A stretch of DNA of 64,000 nucleotides from Chrysoporthe austroafricana (lineage: Eukaryota; Ascomycota; Sordariomycetes; Diaporthales; Cryphonectriaceae), in assembly GCA_001051155.2 (NCBI GenBank), contig JYIP02000007.1:870342-934341 (forward strand). Reading direction: 5' to 3'. A program made the position numbers and the translations under genes. Below, piece by piece: positions 20,932 through 32,700 of the stretch. Numbering within the stretch: the first letter of the stretch is position 1; every line of letters starts with the position of its first letter. Below the pieces are notes generated by a model. It saw only the letters and a list, made by a program, of their open reading frames with translations. It was not told the origin of the DNA and did not search any database.

Positions 20932-23900
20932 TCAAGAGTTCGCGTTGCAGCAAGGGTACTTCTCCTTCCGGCCCCTTCCCTCGTCTTCCTCGTCCGTGTC
21001 AGGCGGGTGTGGTGTGCCCTTGGGGCTGTTGAGCCACTCAATGTGCCGGAGCCGCCTGCGCACCTCCTGCTCCTTGAGCTCCTTCTTGGTCTTCTTCCTC
21101 TTCTTCTTGGCGCGGAACTTGAGCGGCGCGTCGTCCGCATTGTCCTCCACGCCCGAGTTGACGGCGCTGGAGACGGCAGACGCCACGGTCGACGCCACGG
21201 TGGAGGCGAGACCAGCCGGCGTGTTGACGCCCGACGGGATGGCGGAGCCGGGGCGCGAGTCCTCGAAGCGGTCGAGGGCGATGGACGAGGACACCTTGTG
21301 CGCCACGCGCCCGTCACGAACGAGCCATTGCTCCGTAGCGAGGGCGCCGACGAACTCCTCGTTGTGGGAGATCATGACCACGCCACCCTTGAAGTCGCGG
21401 ATGGCCACGGCAAGGCCGCCGAGGGAGTCACGGTCCAAGAAGTTGGTCGGCTCGTCGAGGACCAGGAGATGGGGGTTGTTCCACATGGCGCCGGCAAGAA
21501 CGACCTTCACCTTTTGCCCACCGGACAGCGAGCCAATCTCGTTGTGGTTGGCGATGTCCGGGTCGAGACCGAGATCCTTGAAGTGTTCGGAGATCACGGC
21601 GGGCTGCAGGTCGCGGTAGCCGAGACCCTCGCGGGAGGACTCGTGGTCGTCGAACTCTTGGATCAGCTTGCTAAAGCCCAGATCGATAAGGGTCTCACGG
21701 GACATCATGCTGTTGTGCTTGGGGAGCCAGCCTTTCCATTGTCTGCAGAAGTCGTTAGCGGATTGATTAACACTGGGGGTGCGCAGTCTGGGATGAGATG
21801 CTTACATTTCGTATTGGAAAGATTTCTTGTACTTCTGCCGACCAACTAGAGTCTCGATCTGTCGAGCGCCCTTGCCGTCACCGATGTCGATGGTCTTCTC
21901 CATCTGCGCACGATCTTGGTCGGACAAGACACGAGTCTGCTTGAGATGGACCTCGCGGTCATCACCGTTCTGGTAGCGCCACTGCAGGTACTGGTTGGGC
22001 GTCTTCTCCAGGTGCATCTCGACGTGTTCCAGGGCGTGCTGCTTGATGTATCCGATACGCAGATTGGGGTGCTTCTCGACCTTTCCGGTACTTGGGATGG
22101 TCTCGCCGGTGAGCAGCTTGATGAGAGTCGACTTGCCAGCACCGTTGGGACCAATGATAGCCACGCGAGACGACATCGTCAGCTTGCAGGAGACATCCGA
22201 CAACGAGGGCTTGGGTGCATTCGGGTATGAGAAGCTGACATTCGACATACGAATGACGGCTTGTGTGTTCGACTTGACGCCAGACAGGATCCCGGGAGGT
22301 GGGAACTTGAACTGGACATTGCTGGCAGAGAGCGTGTAGTAGCTCTTAGCTTCGGGGCGAACATTGACGAAAGCAGCCAGGTTGCCCTTGAAGTGGCCGA
22401 GCTTCTTGCCAGGTTCGTAGTGGTAGATGTCCGTGGTGACATTGTCGAGGAAGCCAGAGTCGTGAGAAACGATAAGACTGGTGATGTCCGGGTGCGTCTT
22501 GAGGTAGTTTTCCAACCAGGCAATGTTCGCAACATCCAAGTGGTTAGTCGGTTCGTCCAGGAGGAGGACATCGGCCTTCTGCAGCATGGCGCGAGCGAGA
22601 GCGAGCTTCATCTTCCAACCGCCAGACAGAGAGCCGACTCTCTCGGCTTGTCTGCCCTCGGGACCGGCAGTGAAGCCGAACTCTGACAAGACTTCGGAGA
22701 TACGCTCAATGCCGTTCTTGGCGATCTCAGGGTCCTTGGCGACAAACTCCAAAATGCTGATATCGGCGTCTTCGCCCTGGTTGTGCTCGACGTAGCAGGT
22801 ACGGAGCACATCTTGTGGTGGAAAGCCTTCCAGTTTGCCACCAGCAATGCTCTTCATCAGAGTCGACTTGCCAGCGCCGTTGCGACCACAGAGGCCATAG
22901 CGGTGACCCTTCAGAAGACGTAGGTTTGTGTGTGACAGCAGAAGCATGCCTCCATAAGCCAGAGAGAAGTTGGCATTCACGATCTCGACCTCGCCATCAT
23001 CATCCTTCTCGGGCTCGCCGTATTTGCGGTGGTCCTCGTCCACGTAGTACTTCTGGACAGCATTGGCGACCGCGTCGTTGGCCTCAGGCTTCTGCATGAG
23101 GCCGTTGAGGTAGGGCGCAATCCTAGATGCGATGCGGTCGACGAAGCGGTGGTTGACATCCTCGGCAACCATCTCGCACATGTACGGCCTGAGTATCTTG
23201 TACGAGTTCAGATCGCCAGCAAGTCCGCTGCTGTTCTTGACCTCAGCGTCCACGATCTTAGCGACGTCTTCAGAGTTGATGCGCTCGACCACTTCCTTAT
23301 CCGTAGCCATAGCCTTATCCATGACAGCCAACGCCCGTGTGGCCAGCTCGCGGACCTCAGGGAGAGATGCCCTGTCGACAACACCCTTCACACCGGGCTG
23401 TAGCTTGGGAAGGAAGGTACGGGCCTCGATGGGATCATGGACGAGCTTGGTTAGGTTCTCGGTGATGACGACGGTCTGTCGCAGGACTTCTTGCGGCGTT
23501 CCAGGGTTGTTGAGGGATCGCTCGAGGAACGGGGTGAGGAGGGCGAGGACCGGAGAGGTGACGACAGCGACGAAGGTAGTCTGCGAGAGGGCGTGAATGG
23601 CTTTCTGCACAGACTGGGCGGATGGCTTCTGCATCGACTCGAGGAGGAGGGGTATCCTCGGGGCGACGTCGTCGTTCTGCAGAAGAGCAGTAAGCGAGTC
23701 CATCGTCTTGACTGCCTGCTTTTCGACCTCAGATTTCAGGTCGTGCATGCCGTCCTCCACGAGGGGTATCAGAGCGGCAAGTTTGGCGCCCATAATCTCG
23801 CGCAGGACCTCCTTGTCGTATGCCTCCTCTTTGCTCGTGCCGATCTCCAGCTTGGCCTTGTCGGCCATCTTCTGCATCATCGTGAGCGCGCCGACTGTGC

Positions 23901-24429
23901 CCTGCCACTTTCCGGTCTTCTTGGACAGGTATGCCTGCAGCGCAGGGAGGAGGCCGACGACGAGAGCCTCGGGGGTAAGAGAGTTGAACAGCGCATCGAG
24001 GCCGTACTGTGCGGCGTCGCGGACAACGGCGCCCTTGTCTGCCAGGGCGTCGAATGCACAGCCGACCATGCCGCCATCTCTGACGAGGAATACGACTTCG
24101 GATATGGGTTGTTTTGGAGGGAAGCGCTCGAAGAGGGCGCCAAGGAGGTTCTGAGCACTTTCCCTTCTCAGGCCGGACTTCTTATCTGCGGCAGCCTTCT
24201 TGATCTCGGCGAAGATGCCGTACTGTTCCAAGCCGCGGAAGCCGACAGACGGGGAGTTCAGGAGGAGCTCGCAGAGGCCGTAGGCGGCTTCTATGGATGC
24301 GTTCGAAGTCTTCGCGTTGAAAGTCGCATCGAGAAAGGCCGAGACGTCCGCCTGCGATGGTGGCGGGGCCTCACCTTTGGCGACTATCGTTGGAGGATTC
24401 ATCTCAGGAGGAGTAACAGGGTGTGGCAT
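20932..24429 (-). CDS. NEW1: EF3-like ABC ATPase New1/Elf1
   Basis: Ribosome-associated ABC-F/EF3-family ATPase acting in translation termination and ribosome recycling in yeast (New1); the fission-yeast relative is Elf1. Two exons, 24429-21806 and 21742-20932, 1144 residues, joined by a 63-nt intron (GTAAGC, GCTAAC branch, TGCAG). HEAT-like repeats fill residues about 30-430. ABC1 has GRNGAGKST (about 516), LSGGWKMK and LLLDEPTNHLD. ABC2 has GPNGAGKST (about 761), interrupted by a chromodomain-like insert (KKSFQYEIQWKGW) that spans the intron, then LSGGQKVK and LVLDEPTNFLD. The tail RRRLRHIEWLNSPKGTPHP is as I remember for New1/Elf1 rather than EF3. The yeast Q/N-rich prion N-terminus is absent. 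Large antisense open frames are GC-driven shadows. Confidence 0.93.
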
Positions 24430-24983
24430 CGTTTACCGTAGAGTCTAGAGTGATTCTACAGAAAATACTACGGCACCACAAGAAAACAAAAAAAGAAAAA
24501 GGAGTGGAGAGGGTGGCCGAAGGGTGGCCCAGGGAAAGTTGAGGGTCTGGTGGCGGATGACGGGGGAAGAAAAGAAAATCAAGGAGAGCGAGAAAAAGGG
24601 AAATTTTAGCGGTCAGTCAGCATTGGGCATCTGAAAGGTGAAAAAAGTCCCATACTAAAATGCCGCTCAGCGCAAGCCAAGGCTCAAGGCCCCTCCAGGA
24701 TTTGCATTTTTTGGGTGGTTATCGTTATCGCGATAAGCCCAGCGACGCCCGCTAAGTATGCCTAGTGGGGCCCGCCCCCAATACTCCAGGTTTGAGAACT
24801 GGCCTATTGGTAAGCGTGTGTTCTCCACGTTTTCACTTCTATCTTTAGCGGCCGTGACAGATGCTGCTGACCCTGAAGTGCAGTCTCGGTGTCCATATGG
24901 TTCGGAACATTCCCGGCTCACCGCCCCTATCCCTCAACGGCTGCAACGTCTCTATAGTCTTACCTTTTGCATCTCATAGGCCG
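24430..24983. other. Divergent intergenic region
   Basis: 554 bp between New1 (-) and the small membrane protein (+). A-rich tracts near 24480-24510 probably lie in the New1 leader or promoter. Confidence 0.5.
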
Positions 24984-25373
24984 ATGGGCAGGACGGCCAA
25001 GGCGCGCAGGGGAGGAGACTCGACTGCCGTGGACATTGATGTCGACGTTGAGAGCCTTCGCGCTAGGATCGACTCGCTGGAAGAGGAGCTGAAGCAGTAC
25101 CAAGACGAGCCAGAACCAGCCTCCTCCGAAGAGACGACTGAAACCGAACGCCCTCATTACGGGGCTCTCAAGCTGCCTTTCTGCTATGTCCTCGTGGCAA
25201 TAGACCTTCTCGGGCTCACTGCGAGTCTATTCCTGTCCCTATGGTGGTCCTTTGTCCACAACGATGTCTCGGGTGGCTTCACCATCGGATCCTATGTCAT
25301 CGCAGTTGTCAGCTTCTTGATCGCCATCCCGAGCTATCGACATAGTATGACCTGCACCTGCTGGAGCAAGTGA
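24984..25373 (+). CDS. Small coiled-coil, two-helix membrane protein
   Basis: 129 residues, single exon, start MGRTAKARRG. Residues 1-15 are basic. About 20-40 is a short coiled coil (VESLRARIDSLEEELKQYQ). 41-57 is acidic. Two hydrophobic helices follow (about 68-88, FCYVLVAIDLLGLTASLFLS; about 99-117, TIGSYVIAVVSFLIAI), and the tail CTCWSK has cysteines that could be lipidated. The family is not recognised. The frame is open upstream to 24861, but the upstream part is unlike the rest and contains poorer start contexts. Likely an integral membrane protein of an inner compartment; no signal peptide. Confidence 0.6.
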   Translation: MGRTAKARRGGDSTAVDIDVDVESLRARIDSLEEELKQYQDEPEPASSEETTETERPHYGALKLPFCYVLVAIDLLGLTASLFLSLWWSFVHNDVSGGFTIGSYVIAVVSFLIAIPSYRHSMTCTCWSK

Positions 25374-26652
25374 GATGCCAGGCTGGGCGCGGCATCAGGG
25401 GTTCAACCATTATCGCGTCTCTTCCGGATCACTCACCATGCCGAAGGGGTATGACAATACTTCAACACTTCCTGAAAAGCAAATCATTGCTTCTTGAGAG
25501 AGCTGCAGGCTTAAAGTGTCAAACTGCTCATTCGTCTAGTCTTCAATGCGCGGGGGCTCTCGATCTCACGTCCTTCTTTACATCCCAGAAAGGAGGCTAG
25601 AGATCTGAGAAGAGCACTTGCCTCCCACCACACCGGGCTGCCATGCAAGGCTCCAGGCGCTCAGCTTAAGTCATATACCAGGAGCTCAATCGCGCTCGGC
25701 CAGAGACGTTTCGAACTTGGAAATCATACTTTTAATGTCGTTTTGGTCTTTGCGCCATGCCATCCCGGACGTGGGGTTTTGTCATCGAAATCACCGCGCA
25801 CCCCCTTCCCGACGCACAGTGGAATTTCATGAGTGAAGGCAGGGCACACTCTACAAGATTTATGCACAGATAAGCCATGTATCCGACCTCATTCCTCATG
25901 GACGTCCTATCTGCAGGTGCAGATTAGTCTACATCAGCTCTCTCAATGTGGAAGGCCGAATAATGGTTGGTCATTTGCAGCGAGGCTGAAAGAGGGCCGT
26001 GGAAGAAAAGACCCCACACTCCGAAGCCGAGGCAATACGACACCGGCACTCTAGCCATTCGCTTCTCTAGGTTCAATTTTACGATTATCAAAGATTCCGG
26101 ACAACCATATGGGCCAATTCGAGAAATCGGTAACTCAGGTGAAGGCCTCAAGAGTGCTAATCAGCGGAGCTTCGCGACCCTCCCCGGTCTGCCGCCTGTG
26201 GCTCCGGCCGGGCACACCTGCAAAGGCCCGAGGCTCGGGCACCGAAGAAACAAGCCAACATTTTTGTCCCTCTTTAATGTGTCACACAGTCAGAGGTGCA
26301 TAGATTCTTGGCACCTACCTTTTGTGTGTGTACTTCATATGCGACCGACATCCGAGGCGTCGGCAAATTCAAGCTGCCGCCTGCGGCCGCGAACCTGCCC
26401 TACTGCTGCGGACCCTGAGCCTTATATAGAATGACGACCCTGTATGCGCGACCTTGCAGCTTGGACAACCTCGACATGACGATTTTATGATCCCGCTGAC
26501 CTGGTTTTTCCGGTAGCCGTCTAGACCTGAGAAGCACCCTTCAGATAGCTGGTACCGCTGCTTGACGCATTCCGTTCGCTGTGCTGGAACGTGGACTACG
26601 ATATCAGCCCAACTGGCGAACTAGGAGGTGGACTCGGCACCGCTTCGTCAAT
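25374..26652. other. Intergenic, no gene seen
   Basis: About 1.3 kb with only short, uncorrelated frames. Confidence 0.5.
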
Positions 26653-27882
26653 ATGGGGCAATATCTCACTAGAATTATCCAGGCGGTGATGAGGCCGGTG
26701 GTGCGGCTTGCGGCCAAGAGGGCATCGAGGATACAAGCTGGAGCAGGAAGGATTGATACGCATATACACTGTCTACCACCACAATACCTCGCGGAGTTGA
26801 ACAAGGCCGGTGTAAGTCTCACAGAAGCCGATGTCACTAACAGATAGGCACTGACCCAAATTCTCAGGGAAACCCATCAGGATTCCCAACACCAGAGTGG
26901 ACGCCCGAGTCCTGTCTAGAGTCAATGCAGGGGATCGGGACAACTCTCGGTACAGAGCCACCACCTCTCCATCGTCAAGCACTCCCCCGCCTCTAACCAG
27001 TCCCCAGGCATCCTCTCCGTCTCGACCCCTGGCGCTGCAATCCTCGGCGATGGGCCGGAAGCCCGGAAACTCGCCCGCTCGTTCAACGACTACCTCGGCA
27101 ACCTCGCCACCGCTGAGAAATACAAGCAGCAGTTCGGCTTCTTCGGCGTCGTCCCCTCCCTCTCCGACCTCGAGGGCGCCCTCGACGAGCTCGACTACCT
27201 CTTCACGGAGCAGAAGCTCTGCAGTGGCATCACTCTCTTCACCACGTACGGCGGCAAGCTCCTGGGCCACCCAGACTTCCGGCCCTTCTTCGAGCGGCTG
27301 CAGCGGTACCGGGCGCTCGTGTTCATCCACCCGACGGTGCTCGACGTCGAGCCCAAGTTCGTCGGTGGCGAGCCGGGCCTGCCCCAGCCGATCCTGGACT
27401 ATCCGCTCGCGACGACGCGCGCGGCCGTGGACCTCGTGATCACGGGAACGGTGCGCGCGTGCCGGGATGTCGACTTCATCCTCTCGCACGCGGGTGGCGC
27501 CCTGCCCTTCGTCGGCACCCGGGCCTTCGGCTCGCTGATGATGCCCAACCTCGCCGCGCGCTTCCCCGTCGGCGTCCTCCAGGCCCGCGCCGACGTCGGC
27601 CGCTTCTACTACGACATCGCGCTGTCCACCACCCCCGCGCAGCTGAACGGCCTACTCGACTTCGTGGGCCGCGGCGGCGAGGAGCGGGTCCTCTTCGGCA
27701 GCGACTACCCGTACGCGCCGCAGGTCGCCATCGACCACATCGTGCTGGAGCACACGCGGTTCGTGCAGAACGACGTGAGGGGGCCGAGGCTGAGCGCAGA
27801 GCGACTAAGGGCGAATGCGGTGAGGTTGCTGAACAAGCATGCTTTCGAGGGCAGGGAGCTGGAGGCTTATTGGGGTCGCTGA
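26653..27882 (+). CDS. Amidohydrolase (ACMSD / 6-methylsalicylate decarboxylase-like)
   Basis: Metal-dependent TIM-barrel enzyme of the amidohydrolase_2 family; fungal members decarboxylate aromatic acids. Three exons: 26653-26811, 26868-26949 and 27008-27882, 371 residues. Intron 1 is GTAAGT...TCTCAG; intron 2 is GTACAG...CTCTAACC...CCCAG. After splicing the frame reads RIDTHIHCLPPQYL (the HxH metal site at about 36-38), GILSVSTPGAAILGD, a central FIHPTVLD, SHAGGALPF (the histidine ligand, about 240) and LFGSDYPYAP (the catalytic aspartate, about 311). These are the expected ligands in the expected order. The N-terminal 30 residues are basic-hydrophobic (RIIQAVMRPVVRLAAKR) and could be a mitochondrial or membrane-targeting stretch. 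The substrate cannot be read from the sequence. Confidence 0.88.
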
Positions 27883-29432
27883 GGGAGAGAGCTAAGCAAT
27901 TGGGGCCGGAGAAGAGTAAGAGGGTGGGCTTTGACAGGTCGGAGAGTTCTCTCTTGTTGGCCTGTATCATCTAATGCCACCCGAGAAATGTTGAGCGTGC
28001 ATGGTCGAAGACGCAAAATGAGCTCCTCATTTGAGGTTCATCTTCTTTCTTGCTCTGCTTATACTCGATAGGCAGATATTGTATAAGTCGACCTCTCGCC
28101 GGATACATTCTTGCGGGCCGATTCCGCCCACCAGGCACCCATATCGGCCTCTTTCTTGGGGGTGACCACGCAAGCATTGCACATCAAGTCCCCACATGGA
28201 ACCCATTTTAAGTGTGTCGGTATGGGCTCAGATCGTCGAGCTGGCGGCACCGTTTGACCGGCGGATGATATCCGAGGACGCAGATGACGGATGTGTCTGC
28301 GCAGGCTAGTCACAATCCGCGCGATGCAAGATCGCTTCTGTGGGAACCACGCAGCGATGGGGACGTTCATGTTGGCGCTGTGGTCTCACTCGCTTGGATC
28401 TCACAAATGTCACTCATGAGGGACGTGCGACTGTGTAGGGTACTCCCATAGATTGAGGGTCCTATCTCATGGTTACATATAAGCTCCAAACCGCCAACAC
28501 GACTGTCTTACATCTCCATCTCCAGGCATTAAATACCACGTCTGAGCTCAAATGAGCCCATCGAAAAGATCAACATCATATGTCAATCCCCAAACCGGGC
28601 CTCACCTCCCCTCGCCCCAAGAGACCCAAACACTGTCTCAGCCGCTGCCGCCCCCCCCCAATGCCCTGCGGTGAAACAAGAAACAAGAATAAGATAAAGG
28701 GGTATCAACCAAGGTGACTCACCCCGGGCCGTCCCATGCTCGGTGTGCGAGAAAGGAAACGGTCGGGGCTACTAGATAATAATGATGATGTGTTGGTGGA
28801 AAGGAAAGTGTGAAATTTGTCCTCCAAACTCGTGCGCGCCGTCAACCGAAGTTGTGTGTAAGTCGGTGAATTCGTAGATCATGAAGATAGGTATAAATGT
28901 AAGTGTCCGACTAGCAAGCATGGTCATGTCGTCGCTGTGGGTAGTAAAGTCGCAGTCGATGCGACTCTATTGGCCAGCAGTCCCCACATGAGCATGCCTA
29001 CGAGTAGACAATGGAGTGAAAACATAGTTTTTGATGCCACCAAACCCTTGCGCTCTCCCAACTCCGCTAGTGCAAAATGCTCTTCTCACTCGTGTACTTG
29101 TGCCAGTGGTAGTGCCATATTGTTGTCGTGATTGCCGGAACCAAAGCAGAGGCAGGCGCGCGGCGCCTGCGAGGTTCTCAGTTGTGGACGTTGCCGTCCA
29201 GCCGTCCCGAGTCCGATTCTGTGTGCCTGAAGCTGTCGTCGCCGCTAGTGCGCTGATAGTGGTGTTCAGACATACGCGCTGTGAATCGCTGCTTTTGTTT
29301 CGACAAAGGAAATGGCCTGGACTGATGCTCGCATCGAAGATTTCGGGTTTGACAGTGGTGTGATAAGAAGTAGAAGAGATTAATGATGTTCCTCGTCCTG
29401 AGGTGGAGTGGGCAGAAACCCCCTCAGCCGAA
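27883..29432. other. Intergenic; 3' flanks of convergent genes
   Basis: No gene supported. It includes a 9-C run near 28651. 28.7-29.4 kb is probably 3' untranslated sequence of the GPI protein. Confidence 0.5.
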
Positions 29433-29771
29433 TTACATCAGTGCAACGACGAGCATGCCCGCAAGACCGGCGGCCGCGACATGCGCAGAGTGGAGCGAGG
29501 GCGCGCCGTTGCCGATCCCGTTGACACCCGGAATATCCGAGGTCGCGGACGCCGTGGTGGACGCCGTGTTAGACGCCTTGCCGGTGTAGGAGCCGGTGGC
29601 GTAGGGGATGGTCGAGTTGGTATCGGCAGTCATTGTCACGGTGTTGCTGGCCAGGGTGACGGTCTTGATCAGGGTCGAGGTTGCCGTCAGGGTGGTCGTG
29701 CCGGACGAGGTTGTCTGCGCCAAGGCGAGCAGGGGCAGCATGGCTGCTGATAGAATGCTGGTCAACTGCAT
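29433..29771 (-). CDS. GPI-anchored Ser/Thr-rich cell-wall protein
   Basis: 112 residues, one exon. The signal peptide MQLTSILSAAMLPLLALAQ is followed by a Thr/Ser-rich body (TTSSGTTTLTATSTLIKTVT), with an NST sequon and many O-glycosylation sites. The C-terminus has small residues (GNGAPSLHSAH) and then a hydrophobic tail AAAGLAGMLVVALM without charged residues, as required for GPI attachment. No cysteines in the mature part, so it is not CFEM. Such short proteins are abundant structural or surface components of fungal walls. The long leader to about 30.1 kb is open in other frames, but those look random. Confidence 0.8.
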   Translation of the reverse strand: MQLTSILSAAMLPLLALAQTTSSGTTTLTATSTLIKTVTLASNTVTMTADTNSTIPYATGSYTGKASNTASTTASATSDIPGVNGIGNGAPSLHSAHVAAAGLAGMLVVALM

Positions 29772-32700
29772 GATGATGGATAGAAAATGCGAGATATCGC
29801 GAGTGAATCCACGGTGAAGGTATTGGGTAGCGTGATCGCGTTGTTCGTCGTGATGTGATGGGCCGTCCTGATCTGACTTCCTTTCAGATATAGTCCCGCC
29901 TCGAGCGAAGTTTGTTTTCTTTTTCTGGTGTTGTGTAGTCGTCCGGCGATGTCTGATTCGATTTGCCCGAAAACGAATGAATCCGACAGTGAAGCACGGC
30001 GCGCGAAGTGGTGTCTCCCGACTAGTTTATGAAGCAGATGTGGTGTGAACGAGCGTTGTGAGCAAGACTGCCGAGTTGTCCGGGGGTCGAGCAGAGCCTG
30101 AATATATCTCAAACACTGGTACCGCAACACGGGGTAGGATACTGTGGTAGACTTTGCCAACGAAGTCCGTGGGTTTGGGACAGATGAAGGGATCGAGGGT
30201 GAGAGGGAGGGGGCTGGAGATGGGATTTTCTGGCGGCGACGGGGGATTTCAGTGTGAGGTGGAGGGGGAGGGGGAGGGGTGGGGGTGGACAGGAAGGAGG
30301 AAGTCTCTTGCGATGGGCATGGGCATTCGCATTAGCATGAGCAGGGGTGGGTAACACACAGACGAAATTACAAGACGTCGAGGCGGTCACAGGCCCCCTG
30401 TCGACAGATGGCTAAGTAGAGGGTACCTGCCACGCCTATCCGGTGGCCGCGCGCGCCTGGTGGCATCCTGTGGCGGCCAGGGCCCTGGGCCTGGGTACCG
30501 TGGACTTGGCGGCAATGCCCGGGGCCAGCCCTGCCTTCCTCTTACATAGTGCAAGACAGGGCAGGCCATTGGAGGAGGAGGGCGTGGAGGGGACCTGTGC
30601 CTGGTACCGCGGGATTGCTAGAGGTGATGCCAAGCGGCTAGGTATTCTCTACCAGGAGGATGCCATTCGCGCCGGGACACCAGCGGGAAATTGCACCTGC
30701 AGTCGCAACTTACTGTACGCCCTACCCAGCACATCTTCAGTCCTTTCCGCCTCTTTGGTTGATTGGGTTTCTCTGTGTCAGTACCGTACATAGTCGGTAT
30801 GCACTTGGCTAGGGTGCCCCACCCGTTGGACGTGTTGTCAGAACGTTGGTGAACTCCAGGCCAGCCAACCCGCGCGGTGGCTTTCTTTGTTCAGCCGCCG
30901 GGCACTCTTCCATGGGCCCCTGTCGTGGCCCGCGAGCCTAGGCCACTGGTATTGTGGCATTATGGTATTGTCTGGCCGCCGGGTGCGGTGTTGTGAGCCC
31001 TCATTCCTTAGGTGTGGCAGGTGTGGTACTGAGTATTGTGCTGATCGCCGCGCTTGCTATTATATCCTCATTCCAATTTTGGGCGTCAAATCTCCAGGCC
31101 TGTCAGCCGGCCCGCCAGCCACGCCTCTCATGACCCGTCTTCCTTCCTCCCAGCATCCTTCGCGTGCGCCCTGGGGGCAGGTTCATACGCGAGCTGCAAG
31201 GCACCACATCCTCCTGTCGTGCCAGCGTGCCCGCCAGGTGGCAGCATGGTCGTGGTTCCTCGGGCAGTTATGTCGCAGTGGGATTTTCCAGCCCTGCAGG
31301 GAAACCTCGCCAGCACGCCTCTGGGGCTCTGGGACCTGCGCAAGGGCTCACGGCTGTACTCCGGTACCTGGCGCTAAACTTAAAAGGCTCGTCTGAATAA
31401 GCTCTTGACCCGATCGACGTTAGCGCCCAGGGGGCCCTTGGCGCCCATCCCTGTCCCTGAGGCCCGCGCAATGACATACATGTGCCTCTGACAGGCGGGC
31501 ACGGATGGAGTGGAGGGCAGGAGATGAGCCTACCGGCCTGCCAAGTGCGAAGTCACCTTTGAGGGCCTTGCAACGTCGGCTCCACTTGTCACATTTCCCC
31601 ATCCTTCGGCGCTGGAAGCGTGAACGCCTCTCTCTCTCTCTCGGCTGCCTTCCGCATTCTCCCGGACCCCACCAGCCCACGCGAGTCACGCGAGGCCAGC
31701 GAGTCGGGCGAGCCCAACGAGGCTCCGGTTCAGGGATTGGCGATGCCCGCGCCCCGAAGCGCAGAGACAGTGCCGCGGTGGCTGGGCACCAAAGGACGGC
31801 AGCCCGCCGTCCACACACGCGAGTCCCTGACCCGCCAGCCGTCTACCAGCTAGCAGTGGCGTCGTACGTCTTCCGCTGAAGGCCCTGGATGTTCCAAGAC
31901 CAAGAGGCGCTTCCGTCGGTGGTGGCGGCGCCAGGCAGGCCGGGGGAAATGAGCCGTCATTACAATGGCAGCACACGACGTGGTCACGTTAAGCTCTTTG
32001 GGACCCAAATTTTTGCCTCGTGGCTCGGCAAAATCCGATCTGGATGAACCTGCCGATCACGATATTCGCGCGAGGTGCAAAAATCGCCTTCAGGCATCAT
32101 CCCGCCGTGCTCATTCGCCCGGGTGAAGGAAGCGCCTCGCCCACCGAGTCATTTGGTCTTGCGGATTAATTGACCTCGTCAGGCAGCACCTCATTTCCAG
32201 ATGGCGCTAGCTGGTGTGACGACAGACCATCTCAGCTAATCATCTCCACCGCGGCAGCTGGACGCACGCTGCCGTGCTGACCGCCGTGCTGACCGTGTAA
32301 TGGCTGGATGGGGCTGATGCTGAATGGCTGCTGCTCTGCTGTGCACACCGCACACCGCACAGCGTGGGCCACACCGACTTCCCGTCCTCGCCGAGCCCTT
32401 AGCTATGCGCAGCGTGCGGCCCGCTGCTTGCGCGCTGCCGATGCTGCCGGCCTCTTGTCTCGAGTCCACGCCAGCCTCGAGCAGAAGCAGTCGCTCCCTA
32501 CTATGGTCAATGCCCGAGCGCCAATCTCGTCGAAACTTGGCTCAGACACTACCATAGTACCGTCTTTGTGTGCTGTCCGCAGCAAGTATGGGTTGGACGG
32601 CGGTTGCGGATGAATGCGGTAAGCGCAGCCGCTCGCCGCGGGCACCCAGGGGCCTCGTTTCACCACAGAGCACCACCGCGCAAGGAGATTTTAGGGGTCC

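Noticed and set aside
20810..21849. Plus-strand frames of 269 and 280 codons
   Set aside because: Antisense shadows of New1 exon 2 and its basic tail.
23491..24441. 316-codon plus-strand open frame and several others opposite New1
   Set aside because: They lie entirely antisense to a clear New1/Elf1 gene, and their composition reflects GC-rich codon positions; no domain visible.
30443..32000. Several GC-rich open frames on both strands
   Set aside because: Frames open simultaneously in several registers, with no domain, signal peptide or splice pattern.
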